Part shown: one piece after another, positions 53,884 through 63,120 of the stretch
Layout of the letters: each line of letters begins with the position of its first letter
Position numbering within the stretch: the stretch's first letter is position 1
DNA from: Amorphoplanes digitatis
GTDB lineage: Bacteria > Actinomycetota > Actinomycetes > Mycobacteriales > Micromonosporaceae
Direction: 5' to 3'
Assembly: GCF_014205335.1 (NCBI RefSeq)
Contig: NZ_JACHNH010000001.1
Location: 3,342,501 to 3,406,500, forward strand
DNA: 64,000 bases
The notes under the pieces: generated by a model
Databases searched by the model: none
What the model saw: the letters and a program-made list of their open reading frames with translations, nothing else
What the model was told of the DNA's origin: nothing
Made by a program: the position numbers and the translations under genes

Positions 53884-54984
53884 ATGACCGCCCTGCTGGA
53901 GCGACCGCCCCGTACCGCGCCCACGATCGTGTTCGGCCCGAACTGGTTCGCCTCCGTGATGGGCACCGGCATCCTCGCCACGGCCGCCGCCGCCCTGCCG
54001 GTGCACGTGCCGGGGCTGCGCATCCTGGCCACCCTCGGGTGGGCCCTCGCGGCGGCGCTGCTGGCCGTCCTGGTGGTCGCGGCCGTCCGGCACGCGAGGA
54101 CGTACGCCGACGACCCGGTCCTGTCGCAGTTCTGGGGAGCGCCGCCGATGGCGCTGATGACCGTCGGCGCCGGCACCCTGCTGGTCGGCCGGGACTGGCT
54201 CGGCGAACCCGTCGCCGTCGCCGTCGACCTCGTGCTCTGGACCGTGGGTACGGTGCTCGGCCTGGCCGTCGCCGTCGCCGTCCCGTACCGGATGATGACC
54301 CGGCACCGCGCCGGGCCGGACGCGGCCTTCGGCGGCTGGCTCATGCCGGTGGTCTCGCCGATGGTCTCCGCCGCCGGCGGCGCGCTGCTCGTCCCGCATG
54401 TCGCGGCCCGCGCCGAGCTGCTGCTCGCCTGCTACGCGATGTTCGGGGTCAGCCTGTTCGCGGCGATCCTGGTGATCGGCCAGATCTGGGGCCGGCTGAT
54501 GCTGCACGGCGCCGGTCCCGCCCGGCTGGTGCCGACGCTGTGGATCGTGCTCGGCCCGCTCGGCCAGTCGGTCACCGCCGCACACCTGCTCGGGCGTGCC
54601 GCGCAGGGGGTGCTGCCCGAGCCGTACGCGAACGGCGCCCAGCTTGCCGCGGTGCTCTACGGCGTACCCACGCTGGGTTTCGCCCTGTTCTGGGCGGCGC
54701 TGGCCGGCGCGATCACCGCGCGGACCGCCCGGGCCGGCCTGCCCTTCTCGCTGACCTGGTGGAGCTTCACGTTCCCGGTCGGCACGGTGGCCACCGGCGC
54801 GAGCGGCCTGGCCGTGCGCACCGGCTCGGTCCTGCTGACCGCCCTCGCCGTCCTGCTGTACGCCGGGCTGGTCGCCGCCTGGGCCGTCGTGGCCATCCGC
54901 ACGCTGCGCGGCCTTGCGCGGGGCGACCTTCTGCAACCGGCGCCGCCCGCGATAGGGTCTGAGCAGGCCCGCGTCGAACAGTAG
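53884..54984 (+). CDS. TDT-family (TehA/Mae1-like) transporter
   Basis: A 366-residue integral membrane protein with about ten helices, starting FGPNWFASVMGTGILATAAA, the typical TDT first helix, then PVVSPMVSAAGGALLVPH, GQIWGRLMLHG, WIVLGPLGQSVTAAHLLG and WWSFTFPVGTVATGASGLAV. Relatives transport C4-dicarboxylates, sulfite or tellurite-related anions. The ATG at 53884 has GGAGAG ahead; an ATG at 53824 is possible. It is divergent from the LysR gene and 12 bases upstream of the dynamin pair. Confidence 0.88.
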   Translation: MTALLERPPRTAPTIVFGPNWFASVMGTGILATAAAALPVHVPGLRILATLGWALAAALLAVLVVAAVRHARTYADDPVLSQFWGAPPMALMTVGAGTLLVGRDWLGEPVAVAVDLVLWTVGTVLGLAVAVAVPYRMMTRHRAGPDAAFGGWLMPVVSPMVSAAGGALLVPHVAARAELLLACYAMFGVSLFAAILVIGQIWGRLMLHGAGPARLVPTLWIVLGPLGQSVTAAHLLGRAAQGVLPEPYANGAQLAAVLYGVPTLGFALFWAALAGAITARTARAGLPFSLTWWSFTFPVGTVATGASGLAVRTGSVLLTALAVLLYAGLVAAWAVVAIRTLRGLARGDLLQPAPPAIGSEQARVEQ

Positions 54985-54996
54985 TGAGGGAGCCGG

Positions 54997-56751
54997 TTGG
55001 CTACGGACCTGCTCGCCGAGCTGGACGGCGCGCGCCGTTTGGCCGCCGCGAACGACCGGCCCGACCTTGCCGAGCGGCTGGACCGGGCCGTCGAGCGCCT
55101 GCGCGCCGACGACGTCGCGGTCGCCGTCGTCGGCGAGTTCAAGCAGGGCAAGAGCACGCTGGTCAACGCCCTGCTGCGCACCGACATCTGCCCGGTCGAC
55201 GCCGACATCGTCACCGCGGTCCCGACCGTGCTGCGCTTCGGCACGCCGCCGTCGGTGACCCTCCAGATCCCCGCCGAGGACGGCACCGTGAACCCGGTCG
55301 GCGTGCCGTTCGGCGACCTGCGCCGGCACGTCACCGAGGGCGCGCCCGTCGCCGAGGGCGAGGCCGCGCCGCGCAGCGTCGAGGTGCGCCTGGACCGGCG
55401 GCTGCTCGGCGCCGGGCTGTCCTTCATCGACACACCCGGCGTCGGCGGCCTCGACTCCGCGCAGGGCAACCTCACCCTCGCCGCGCTGGCCACGGCCGGC
55501 GCGGCGCTCTTCGTGACCGACGCGTCGCAGGAGCTGACCGCGCCCGAGGTCGACTTCCTGCGCCGCACGCTGGACCGCTGCCCGAACGTCTGCTGCGTCG
55601 TCACCAAGACCGACCTGCACGGCGAGTGGCGGCGCATCGTCGAGCTCAACGCCGGCCACCTCGCCAAGCAGGGCCTCGACGTGCCGATCATCGCCGTCTC
55701 CTCGTTCCTGCGGCTGCGCGCGCAGGCCCGCGACAGCACCGAGCTCAACACCGAGTCCGGCTTCCCGCGCCTGGTCGAGCTGCTGCGCCGCGACGTACTC
55801 GGCGCGGCCCGGGAGGGCATGCGGGCCGCGGCGCGCGCCGAGCTGGCGTTCGTCGTCGGGCAGCTACGCGAGCGCGTGGCGGCCGAGCAGGCCGCGGCGG
55901 CGTCGCCCGCCGCGGCGGCCGCCATCACCGACCGGTACGCGGAGCGCCGGCGGCGCGCGCAGACCCTCGGCTCCTGGCAGACCGTGCTGGGCGACGGCAT
56001 CCAGGACCTCACCGCGGACGTCGACCACGACCTGCGCGAACGCCTCCGGGGGCTGCTGCGCGGCGGCGAGGAGCTGCTCGACGAGTCCGACCCGCGCGAC
56101 ACCTGGCGCGACTTCCAGGCCTGGGCGGCCCGCGAGGCGACGGCCGCCGCCGTCGACAACCTGATGCTGCTCGTCACCCGCACCGAACAGCTCGCCCGCG
56201 ACGTCGCGGAACGCTTCGACCTCGAGTACGACAGCCTCGACGTCGACCTGCCGTCACCGGAGCAGGGCCTGGGCAAGGTCGGCGAGCTGGACGTCAGCTT
56301 CCACAAGTCCGGCATGCAGCAGTTCCTCGGCGCGTTCACCGCGGCCCGGGTCACCTACGGCGGCTTCTACATGCTCGGCGCGCTCGGCGCCCTGTTCAAC
56401 GTCGCCGTGGCCGCGCCGATCGGGCTGCTCGCGGGCATGACCCTGGGCCGCCGGCTGATCAAACAGGAGCGGGACCGGCAGATCCAGCAGCGGCGCCTAC
56501 AGGCGAAGGCCGAGCTGCGCCGCTACGTCGACGACGTGTCCTTCCACGTCGGGCGGGACTCGCGCGAGGCGGTCCGGCGTACGCAGCGGTTCCTGCGCGA
56601 CGAGTTCGGGGCCCGGGCCGCGGCGGTCGACCGCTCCAACGCCACGGCCGCGGCCGCCGTCCGCGAGACCGCCGCCCTGCCGGAGGCCGCCCGGCAGGAG
56701 CGGGCCCGCCAGCTCGCGTCCCTGCGCGGCGAACTGGACCGGCTCCGATGA
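54997..56751 (+). CDS. Dynamin-like GTPase 1 (IniA-like, with membrane hairpin)
   Basis: A 584-residue GTPase. The GTPase domain has G1 VVGEFKQGKSTLVNALL near 45-60, the G2 threonine in DIVTAVPTVLRFG, G3 IDTPGVGGLDSAQ and G4 VVTKTDLHG. A long helical stalk follows, with a hydrophobic hairpin GGFYMLGALGALFNVAVAAP to IGLLAGMTL near 455-490 that would insert into the membrane. The start is TTG 54997 after GTGAGGGAG. The next gene encodes a second dynamin and overlaps by four bases, as in other paired actinobacterial dynamins (IniA/IniC, DynA/DynB). A membrane-remodelling role is inferred. Confidence 0.88.
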   Translation: MATDLLAELDGARRLAAANDRPDLAERLDRAVERLRADDVAVAVVGEFKQGKSTLVNALLRTDICPVDADIVTAVPTVLRFGTPPSVTLQIPAEDGTVNPVGVPFGDLRRHVTEGAPVAEGEAAPRSVEVRLDRRLLGAGLSFIDTPGVGGLDSAQGNLTLAALATAGAALFVTDASQELTAPEVDFLRRTLDRCPNVCCVVTKTDLHGEWRRIVELNAGHLAKQGLDVPIIAVSSFLRLRAQARDSTELNTESGFPRLVELLRRDVLGAAREGMRAAARAELAFVVGQLRERVAAEQAAAASPAAAAAITDRYAERRRRAQTLGSWQTVLGDGIQDLTADVDHDLRERLRGLLRGGEELLDESDPRDTWRDFQAWAAREATAAAVDNLMLLVTRTEQLARDVAERFDLEYDSLDVDLPSPEQGLGKVGELDVSFHKSGMQQFLGAFTAARVTYGGFYMLGALGALFNVAVAAPIGLLAGMTLGRRLIKQERDRQIQQRRLQAKAELRRYVDDVSFHVGRDSREAVRRTQRFLRDEFGARAAAVDRSNATAAAAVRETAALPEAARQERARQLASLRGELDRLR

Positions 56752-58184
56752 GCGCCCCGGTGGGCCTGCTGCCCGAGGTCCGCGCGCTGCTCGACCGGGC
56801 CCTGGCGGAGACCGCCGACCCGGCCGTGCGCGCCGCCATCGCCGACGCCCGCCGGCGCCTCGACCAGCCGCTGCGCGTCGCCATCGCCGGCAAGGTCAAG
56901 GCCGGCAAGTCCACACTGCTCAACGCCCTGGTCGGCGAGGGCCTGGCGCCGACCGACGCGGGGGAGTGCACCCGGATCGTCACCTGGTACGCCGACGGCC
57001 CCACCTACGCGGTCACCGCGCACCTGACCGACGGCAGCACCGAGGCGCGCCCGTTCAACCGGGTCGACGGCGCCGTGCGGATCAGCCTCGGCCGCGCCGC
57101 CGAGCAGGTCGACCACCTCGAGGTGCGGGTACCCAGCGCCCGGCTGCGGCGGCACACCCTGATCGACACCCCCGGCATCGCGTCGCTCTCCACCGACGTC
57201 TCCCTGCGTACCATGGCGTTCCTCGACGCGGAGGGCGAGCGCGCCGCCAAGACCGACGCCGTCATCTACCTGCTGCGCCACATGCACGCCAGCGACGTCC
57301 GCTTCCTGGAGTCCTTCCACGGCGACGGCCTGTCCAGCGGCACCCCGGTCAACGCCGTCGGCGTGCTGTCGCGCGCCGACGAGATCGGCGGCGCCCGCCT
57401 CGACGCGATGGCGGCGGCCGCCCGGGTCGCCGAACGCTACGCCTCCGACGAGCGGCTGCGCCGGCTCTGCCCGGTCGTCGTCCCGGTCGCGGGCCTGCTC
57501 GGCGCGGCGGGCGCGACCCTGCGCGAGGACGAGTACCGGACCCTGGCCGCCGCGGCCGCCGAGCCCATGGCCGAGGTGGTGGAGCTGCTGCTCACCGCCG
57601 ACCGGTTCGCCGCGTCGGCGCCCGAACGCCGCGAGGCACTGCAACGGCTCGGCCTGTTCGGAGTGCGGCTGTCCGTGCGGCTGATCCGCGAGGGCAAGGT
57701 GCACGACTCCGCCGACCTGGCCGCGGCGCTTACCGAACACAGCGGCATCGACCGCCTGCGCGAGGTCTTCGCGGCCCAGTTCGTCGGCCGCAGCGAGGTG
57801 CTGAAGTCCCGCTCGGCGCTGGCCGTGCTCGACGAGTTCCTGGCGCCCGGCTCGGCGCTGGCCGCGGAGGCCGAGCGGATCCGGGCCAGCGCACACGAGT
57901 TCGTCGAACTGCGCCTGCTTCACCTGGTCCGCTCCGGGCGGCTACCGGGCACCGACGAACAATTGGCCGAGATGGACCTGCTGCTCGGCGGCGCGGGCGG
58001 CGCCGCACACCACCGGCTCGGCCTGCCGGCGGACGCGCCGCCGACCCGGATCGCGGCGGCGGCCCGGGCCGCGCTGGCCCGGTGGCAGGGCGTGGCCGAG
58101 CACCCGTTCACCGCCCGGGAGCTGCGCACGGCGGCCCGCGCCGTGGCCCGCAGCTGCGAAGGCCTCCTCGCCGCGGTCTCCTAG
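56748..58184 (+). CDS. Dynamin-like GTPase 2 (IniC-like)
   Basis: A 478-residue GTPase. G1 is VAIAGKVKAGKSTLLNALVG near 45-62, the G2 threonine lies in DAGECTRIVTWY, G3 is LIDTPGIASLST and G4 VLSRADEIGG (degenerate from NKxD). It has the helical stalk but no strong membrane hairpin, so it may act with the membrane-inserting partner. ATG overlaps the preceding TGA (ATGA). The gene stops four bases before the converging TPR array. Confidence 0.88.
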   Translation: MSAPVGLLPEVRALLDRALAETADPAVRAAIADARRRLDQPLRVAIAGKVKAGKSTLLNALVGEGLAPTDAGECTRIVTWYADGPTYAVTAHLTDGSTEARPFNRVDGAVRISLGRAAEQVDHLEVRVPSARLRRHTLIDTPGIASLSTDVSLRTMAFLDAEGERAAKTDAVIYLLRHMHASDVRFLESFHGDGLSSGTPVNAVGVLSRADEIGGARLDAMAAAARVAERYASDERLRRLCPVVVPVAGLLGAAGATLREDEYRTLAAAAAEPMAEVVELLLTADRFAASAPERREALQRLGLFGVRLSVRLIREGKVHDSADLAAALTEHSGIDRLREVFAAQFVGRSEVLKSRSALAVLDEFLAPGSALAAEAERIRASAHEFVELRLLHLVRSGRLPGTDEQLAEMDLLLGGAGGAAHHRLGLPADAPPTRIAAAARAALARWQGVAEHPFTARELRTAARAVARSCEGLLAAVS

Positions 58185-58187
58185 TGT

Positions 58188-58433
58188 TCATGATCGTTGC
58201 TTGCCGCGGACGCGCTCCAGCATGGCGGTGTCGGACTCGAGGTCGGGGTGGCCGACCTGCCGGTCCAGCTCCACTGTCCGTTCCAGCTCGGCCAGCCGGA
58301 TCACGTCGGCGAACCGCGACCGGACCAGCCACACACGACTGACCCGGTTGCCGACATCACTGGCGATCGCCGCGTCCCGGCCGGCCACCGCCAGGCGATG
58401 CACCTCCACCAGCCGCTCCGTCGACACCGTCAC
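58188..58433 (-). pseudogene. TPR-array member with all repeats deleted
   Basis: An 81-residue frame. It keeps the paralogue N-terminus (RLVEVHRLAVAGRDAAIASD to FADVIRLAE) and jumps directly to the common C-terminus (LERTVELDRQVGHPDLESDT), so every 40-residue repeat is missing. Both junction sides contain GCCGAGCTGG-like sequence, suggesting recombination. The frame is intact and starts GTG with the array-typical 4-bp overlap, so a short product may still be made. Confidence 0.6.
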
Positions 58434-59257
58434 GACCCGGCTCGCTCCTGTTCCTGGCGGACGCGTTCCAGCACGGCCGCGTCGGACTCCAGGTCGGGGA
58501 GGCCGACCTGCTCGTCCAGCTCCACGACCAGCTCCAGCTCGGCGACGGCCCGGTCGAGCTCGCCCCGCTGGCGGTAGATCATGGCGATGTTGTACCGCGT
58601 GATCGCCTCGCCGGCCCGGTCACCGACCTCCCGCAGGATCGGCAGGGCCCGCCTGAAGTAGTCCAGCGCCTGCTGGTGGTCGCCCAGGCCGTTGTGCACG
58701 CCGCCGATGTTGTTCAATGTGGCGGCTTCACCGGCCCGGTCACCGACCTCCCGGCGAATCGGGAGAGCCTGCCCGTAGTAGCTCAGCGCCTGCTGGTGGT
58801 CGCCCAGCCCGTTGTGCACGCCGCCGATGTTGTTCAGCGTGACGGCTTCGCCGGCCCGGGCTCCGACCTCCCGCTGGATCGGCAGGGCCCGCCGGTAGTA
58901 GTTCAGCGCCTGCTGGTGGTCGCCCAGCCCGTGATAAACGCGGCCGATACTGGTCAACGTGGCGGCCACGTTCCCGTGGTCGTCGTCGGCCCGGTACAGC
59001 TCCAGCGCGCGATCGTAGGCGGCCAGCGCCTCCGCCGGGAGACCGGCGATGCGTTTGGCCCGCCCCAGGTCGAAGAAGGCGCCGGCGTCGTCACCAAGGG
59101 TCAGGGTCTGCTCGGCCAGCCGGATCACGTCGGCGTACTGCGACCGGACCAGCCACACCCGGCCGACCCGGTCACCCACATCGCTCGCGATTTCCGCCTC
59201 GTGGCCGGCCACCGCCAGGCGATGCACCTCCACCAGCTGCGCGATCGAGGTCATCAT
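58430..59257 (-). CDS. TPR-repeat protein of the tandem array (shortest intact copy)
   Basis: A 275-residue helical protein. A common N-terminal module (SIAQLVEVHRLAVAGHEAEI to AYDRALELYRA) precedes three TPR units of the LNNIGGVHNGLGDHQQALSY type with a 40-residue period, then the closing unit EAITRYNIAMIYRQRGELDR and a conserved tail. No signal peptide or catalytic motif. ATG 59257 overlaps the upstream stop (59256-59254); a second ATG follows at once. Confidence 0.85.
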   Translation of the reverse strand: MMTSIAQLVEVHRLAVAGHEAEIASDVGDRVGRVWLVRSQYADVIRLAEQTLTLGDDAGAFFDLGRAKRIAGLPAEALAAYDRALELYRADDDHGNVAATLTSIGRVYHGLGDHQQALNYYRRALPIQREVGARAGEAVTLNNIGGVHNGLGDHQQALSYYGQALPIRREVGDRAGEAATLNNIGGVHNGLGDHQQALDYFRRALPILREVGDRAGEAITRYNIAMIYRQRGELDRAVAELELVVELDEQVGLPDLESDAAVLERVRQEQERAGS

Positions 59258-60195
59258 GACCTCGCCCGTTCCTGGCGTACGCGTTCCAGCGTGGCGGTGT
59301 CGGCCTCCAGGTCGGGGTGGCCGACCTGCCGGTCCAGCTCGACCACCTGTTCCAGCTCGGCGACGGCCCGGTCGAGCTCGCCCCACCGGTAGTGGATCAT
59401 GGCGATGTTGTACCGCATGACGGCTTCACCGGCCCGGTTCCCGACCTCCCGCACGATGGGCAGGGCCTGCACGTAGTAGTCCAGTGCGCGCTGCTGGTCA
59501 TCCAACCCGGCGTACACCTGGCCGATGTTGTTCAATGTGGCCGCTTCACCGTCCCGGTCGCCGATCTCCCGGCGGATCGGCAGGGTCTGCCCGAAGTAGT
59601 CCAGCGCCTGCTGCCACTCACCCAGCCTGGCGTACACGCCGCCGATGTTGTTCAGCGCGGTGGCCTCGCCGGCCCGGTCCCCGATCTCCCGCATGATCGG
59701 CAGGGCCTGTCCGTAGTAGTCCAGCGCCTGCCGCCGGTCACCCGACTCGATGTACACGCCGCCGATGTTGTTCAACGTGGAGGCTTCGCCGCCCCGGTCG
59801 CCGACCTCCCGCTGGATCGGCAGGGCCCGCTCGTAGTGGTCCAGCGCCTGCTGCCGGTCGCCCAGCCCGTGATGCACGAGGCCGACGTTGCTCAGCGTGG
59901 CTGCCTCGTTCCAGCGGTCGTGGTCCGTGCGGCACAGGCTCAGCGCACGGTCGTAGGCCGCCAGCGCCTCCATCGGGTAACCGGTGGCACGCTTGGCCCA
60001 CCCCAGGTGGTAGAAGGCGGTGGCGTCGTCGCCCAGGGTAAGGGTCTGTTCGGTCAGCCTGATCACGTCGGGGAACCGTGACCGGGCCAGCCACGCCCGG
60101 CCGACCCGGTCACCCACATCACGAGCGATCCCGGCTTCGCGGCCGGCCACCGCCAGACGGTGTATCTCCACCATCCGCGCCGTCGAGGTCATCAC
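59254..60195 (-). CDS. TPR-repeat protein of the tandem array
   Basis: A 313-residue paralogue with four TPR units plus the closing RYNIAMIHYRWGE unit. Its N-terminus (STARMVEIHRLAVAGREAGI) and repeats (STLNNIGGVYIESGDRRQAL, TALNNIGGVYARLGEWQQAL) diverge slightly from neighbours at the putative ligand-facing positions. It overlaps both neighbours by four bases. Probably a protein-protein adaptor; the partner is not encoded in the window. Confidence 0.87.
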   Translation of the reverse strand: MMTSTARMVEIHRLAVAGREAGIARDVGDRVGRAWLARSRFPDVIRLTEQTLTLGDDATAFYHLGWAKRATGYPMEALAAYDRALSLCRTDHDRWNEAATLSNVGLVHHGLGDRQQALDHYERALPIQREVGDRGGEASTLNNIGGVYIESGDRRQALDYYGQALPIMREIGDRAGEATALNNIGGVYARLGEWQQALDYFGQTLPIRREIGDRDGEAATLNNIGQVYAGLDDQQRALDYYVQALPIVREVGNRAGEAVMRYNIAMIHYRWGELDRAVAELEQVVELDRQVGHPDLEADTATLERVRQERARS

Positions 60196-61130
60196 GATCG
60201 CGCCCGTTCCTGGCGGACGCGCTCCAGCATGGCGGTGTCGGAGTCCAGATCGGGGTGGCCGACCTGCCGGTCCAGCTCCACCACCTGCTCCAGCTCGGCG
60301 ACGGCCCGGTCGAGCTCGCCCCGCTGGCGGTAGGTCATGGCGATGTTGTACCGCGTGACGGCCTCGCCGGCCCGGTCGCCGACCTCCCGCAGGATCAGCA
60401 GGGACTGACCGTAGTAGCCCAGCGCCTGCCGCGGGTCGCCCAATTCGTTGTGCACACCGCCGATGTTGTTCAGCGTGGTGGCCTCGCCGGCCCGGTCGCC
60501 GACCTCCAGCTGGATCGGCAGGGCCAGCCGGTAGTAGTCCAGCGCCTGCTCCGGGTCGCCCAGCGTGTGGTAGGCGCTGCCGATGTTGTTCAACGTGATG
60601 GCCTCACCCGCACGATCCTCCACCTCCCGCTCGATCGGCAGGGACTGCCGGTAGTAGTCCAGCGCCCGCTGCCCGTCGCCGAGGCTGTCGTACACCTGGC
60701 CGATGTTGTTCAACGTGGAGGCTTCGCCGGCCCGGTCGCCGACCTCCCGCGCGATCAGCAGAGCCTGCCCGTGGTAGTCCAGGGCCTGTATCCGGTCGCC
60801 CAGTCCGCTGAGCACGTGGCCGATGCTGCTCAACGTGGCGGACTCGTTCTCGCGGTGGTGGTCGGCCCGATACAGATCCAGTGCGCGGTCGTAGGCGGCC
60901 AGCGCCTCCATCGGGAAACCGGTGACGCGCTTCGCCCACCCCAGGTAGTAGAGGGCGGTGGCGTCGTCGCCCAGGGCCAGGGTCTGTTCGGCCAGCCTGA
61001 CCACGTCGGCGAATCGCGACCGGGCCAGCCACGCCCGGCCGACCCGGTCACCCACATCACGAGCGATTCCCGCGTCGCCGCCGGCCACCGCCAGACGATG
61101 TATCTCCACCAGGCGCGCCGTCGACGTCAT
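60192..61130 (-). CDS. TPR-repeat protein of the tandem array
   Basis: A 312-residue paralogue with four TPR units (SSIGHVLSGLGDRIQALDYH, LNNIGQVYDSLGDGQRALDY, LNNIGSAYHTLGDPEQALDY, LNNIGGVHNELGDPRQALGY) and the closing RYNIAMTYRQRGE unit. ATG 61130 overlaps the stop of the upstream member. The variable residues lie in the turn and second helix of each unit, the usual ligand-contact faces of TPR folds. Confidence 0.87.
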   Translation of the reverse strand: MTSTARLVEIHRLAVAGGDAGIARDVGDRVGRAWLARSRFADVVRLAEQTLALGDDATALYYLGWAKRVTGFPMEALAAYDRALDLYRADHHRENESATLSSIGHVLSGLGDRIQALDYHGQALLIAREVGDRAGEASTLNNIGQVYDSLGDGQRALDYYRQSLPIEREVEDRAGEAITLNNIGSAYHTLGDPEQALDYYRLALPIQLEVGDRAGEATTLNNIGGVHNELGDPRQALGYYGQSLLILREVGDRAGEAVTRYNIAMTYRQRGELDRAVAELEQVVELDRQVGHPDLDSDTAMLERVRQERARS

Positions 61131-62185
61131 GATCCGGCCTGTTCCCGGCGGAGGCGTTCCAGCGTGGCGGTGTCGGCCTCCAGGTCGGGGTGGCCGACCT
61201 GCCGGTCCAGCTCCACCACCCGCTCCAGCTCGGCGACGGCAAGGGCGAGCTCGCCCAGCTGGCGGTAGGTCACCGCGAGGTTGTATCGCGTGATCGTCTC
61301 ACTGGCCCGGTCGCCGATCTCCCGCACGATGGGCAGCGCCTGGCCGTAATAGTCCAGCGCCCGCTGGAGATCGCCCATGTTGTCGTACACGAGGCCGATG
61401 TTGCTCAGCGTGGAGGCCTCGCCGGCCCGGTCGCCGACCTCGCGGCGGATCGGCAGGGCCTGGCCGAAGTAGTTCAGCGCCTGCTGCCGGTCGCCCAGTT
61501 CGTTGTGCGCGGTGCCGATGTTGTTCAGCGTGGTGGCCTCGCCGGCCCGGTCGCCGACCTCGCGCATGAGGGGCAGGGCCTGCCCGTAGTAGTCCAGCGC
61601 CCGCCGCGGCCGGCCCGACCTGTTGTGCACGAGGCCGATGTTGCTCAACGTGACCGCCTCGCCGCCCCGGTCACCGACCTCGCGGCGAATCCGCAGCGCC
61701 TGCCCGTAGTAGTCCAGGGCCTGCCGCGTGTCGCCCAACGCGTCGTGCACGCTGCCGATGTTGTTCAGCGTGGTGGCCTCGCCGGCCCGGTCACCGACCT
61801 CCCGCACGATCGGCAGGGCCTGACCGTAGTAGTTCAGCGCCTGCTGCCGGTCGCCCAGCCCGTCGTACACGAGGCCTATGCTGGTCAACGTGGCGGACTC
61901 GTTCCCGCGGTGGTGGCCGGCCCGGAACAGGTCCAGCGCGCGGTCGTAGGCGGCCAGCGCCTCCATCGGGAAACCGGTGATCCGCTTGGCCCAGCCCAGG
62001 TCGTACAGGGCGCCGGCGTCCTCACCCAGGGTCAGGGTCTGCTCGGCCAGCCGGACGACGTCGGCGAACCGCGACCGGGCCAGCCACACCCGGCCGACCA
62101 GGTCACCCACCACGCTCGCGATCTCCGCCTCGTGGCCGGCCACCGCCAGGCGATGCACCTCCACCAGCCGCGCCGTCGACGTCAT
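61127..62185 (-). CDS. TPR-repeat protein of the tandem array (longest copy)
   Basis: A 352-residue paralogue with five TPR units plus the closing RYNLAVTYRQLGE unit, one more repeat than most siblings. Units read SIGLVYDGLGD, NIGSVHDALGD, NIGLVHNRSGR, NIGTAHNELGD and NIGLVYDNMGD. The extra unit implies gain of a whole 120-bp repeat. Four-base overlaps on both sides. Confidence 0.87.
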   Translation of the reverse strand: MTSTARLVEVHRLAVAGHEAEIASVVGDLVGRVWLARSRFADVVRLAEQTLTLGEDAGALYDLGWAKRITGFPMEALAAYDRALDLFRAGHHRGNESATLTSIGLVYDGLGDRQQALNYYGQALPIVREVGDRAGEATTLNNIGSVHDALGDTRQALDYYGQALRIRREVGDRGGEAVTLSNIGLVHNRSGRPRRALDYYGQALPLMREVGDRAGEATTLNNIGTAHNELGDRQQALNYFGQALPIRREVGDRAGEASTLSNIGLVYDNMGDLQRALDYYGQALPIVREIGDRASETITRYNLAVTYRQLGELALAVAELERVVELDRQVGHPDLEADTATLERLRREQAGS

Positions 62186-63120
62186 GATCCGGCCTGTTCC
62201 CGGCGGAGGAGCTCCAGCATTGCGGTGTCGGCCTCGAGGTCGGGGTGGCCGACCTGCCGGTCCAGCTCGACGACCAGCTCCAGCTCGGCGACGGCCCGGT
62301 CGAGGTCGCCCAGCTGACGGTGGGTCAACGCGAGGTTGAACCGCGTGACGGCCTCACTGGCCCGATCGCCGATCTCACACAGGATCGGTAGGGCCTGCCG
62401 GTAGTAGTCCAGCGCCTGCTGCTGGTCGCCCGCGCTGTCGTACACGCTGCCGATGTTGTTCAGCGTGGTGGCTTCGCCGACCCGGTTACCGACCTCCCGC
62501 AGGATCGGCAGGGCCTGTCCGTAGTAGTCCAGCGCCCGCTGCCGGTCGCCCAGCCCGTGCTGCACGAGGCCGATGTTGTTCAGCGTGGCGGCCTCGCCGG
62601 CCCGGTCGCCGACCTCCCGGCGGATCGGCAGGGCCTGTCCGTAGTAGTCCAGCGCCTGCTGCCGGTCTCCCAACCCGTTGTACGCCTGGCCGATGTTGTT
62701 CAGCGTGGTGGCCTCGCCGGCCCGGTCACCGACCTCCCGCACGATCAGCAGCGCCTGTCCGTAGTAGTCGAGCGCCCGCTGCCGGTCGCCCAACCCGGCG
62801 TGGACGTTGCCGATGTTGCTCAACGTCGCGGATTCACTCCCGCGGTTGCGGCTCGCCCGGTACAGGCCCAGTGCGCGGTCGTAGGCGGCCAGCGCGTCCA
62901 CCGGGGAACCGGTGGCGCGTCTGCCCCACCCCAGGTGGTACAGGGCGTCGGCGTCCTCGCCCAAGGTCAGGGTCTGCTCGGCCAGCCGGATCACATCGGC
63001 GAACCGCGACCGGACCAGCCACACCCGGCCGACCCGGTCACCCACGTCACGCGCGACCGCGGCGTCGCGGCCGGCGACCGCCAGGCGGTGCACCTCCACC
63101 AACCGCGCCGTCGACGTCAC
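62182..63120 (-). CDS. TPR-repeat protein of the tandem array
   Basis: A 312-residue paralogue with four TPR units (NIGNVHAGLGD, NIGQAYNGLGD, NIGLVQHGLGD, NIGSVYDSAGD) and the closing RFNLALTHRQLGD unit. Start is GTG 63120. The N-terminal module here reads GWGRRATGSPVDALAAYDRA, where siblings have GWAKRVTGFPMEALAAYDRA. Confidence 0.87.
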   Translation of the reverse strand: MTSTARLVEVHRLAVAGRDAAVARDVGDRVGRVWLVRSRFADVIRLAEQTLTLGEDADALYHLGWGRRATGSPVDALAAYDRALGLYRASRNRGSESATLSNIGNVHAGLGDRQRALDYYGQALLIVREVGDRAGEATTLNNIGQAYNGLGDRQQALDYYGQALPIRREVGDRAGEAATLNNIGLVQHGLGDRQRALDYYGQALPILREVGNRVGEATTLNNIGSVYDSAGDQQQALDYYRQALPILCEIGDRASEAVTRFNLALTHRQLGDLDRAVAELELVVELDRQVGHPDLEADTAMLELLRREQAGS

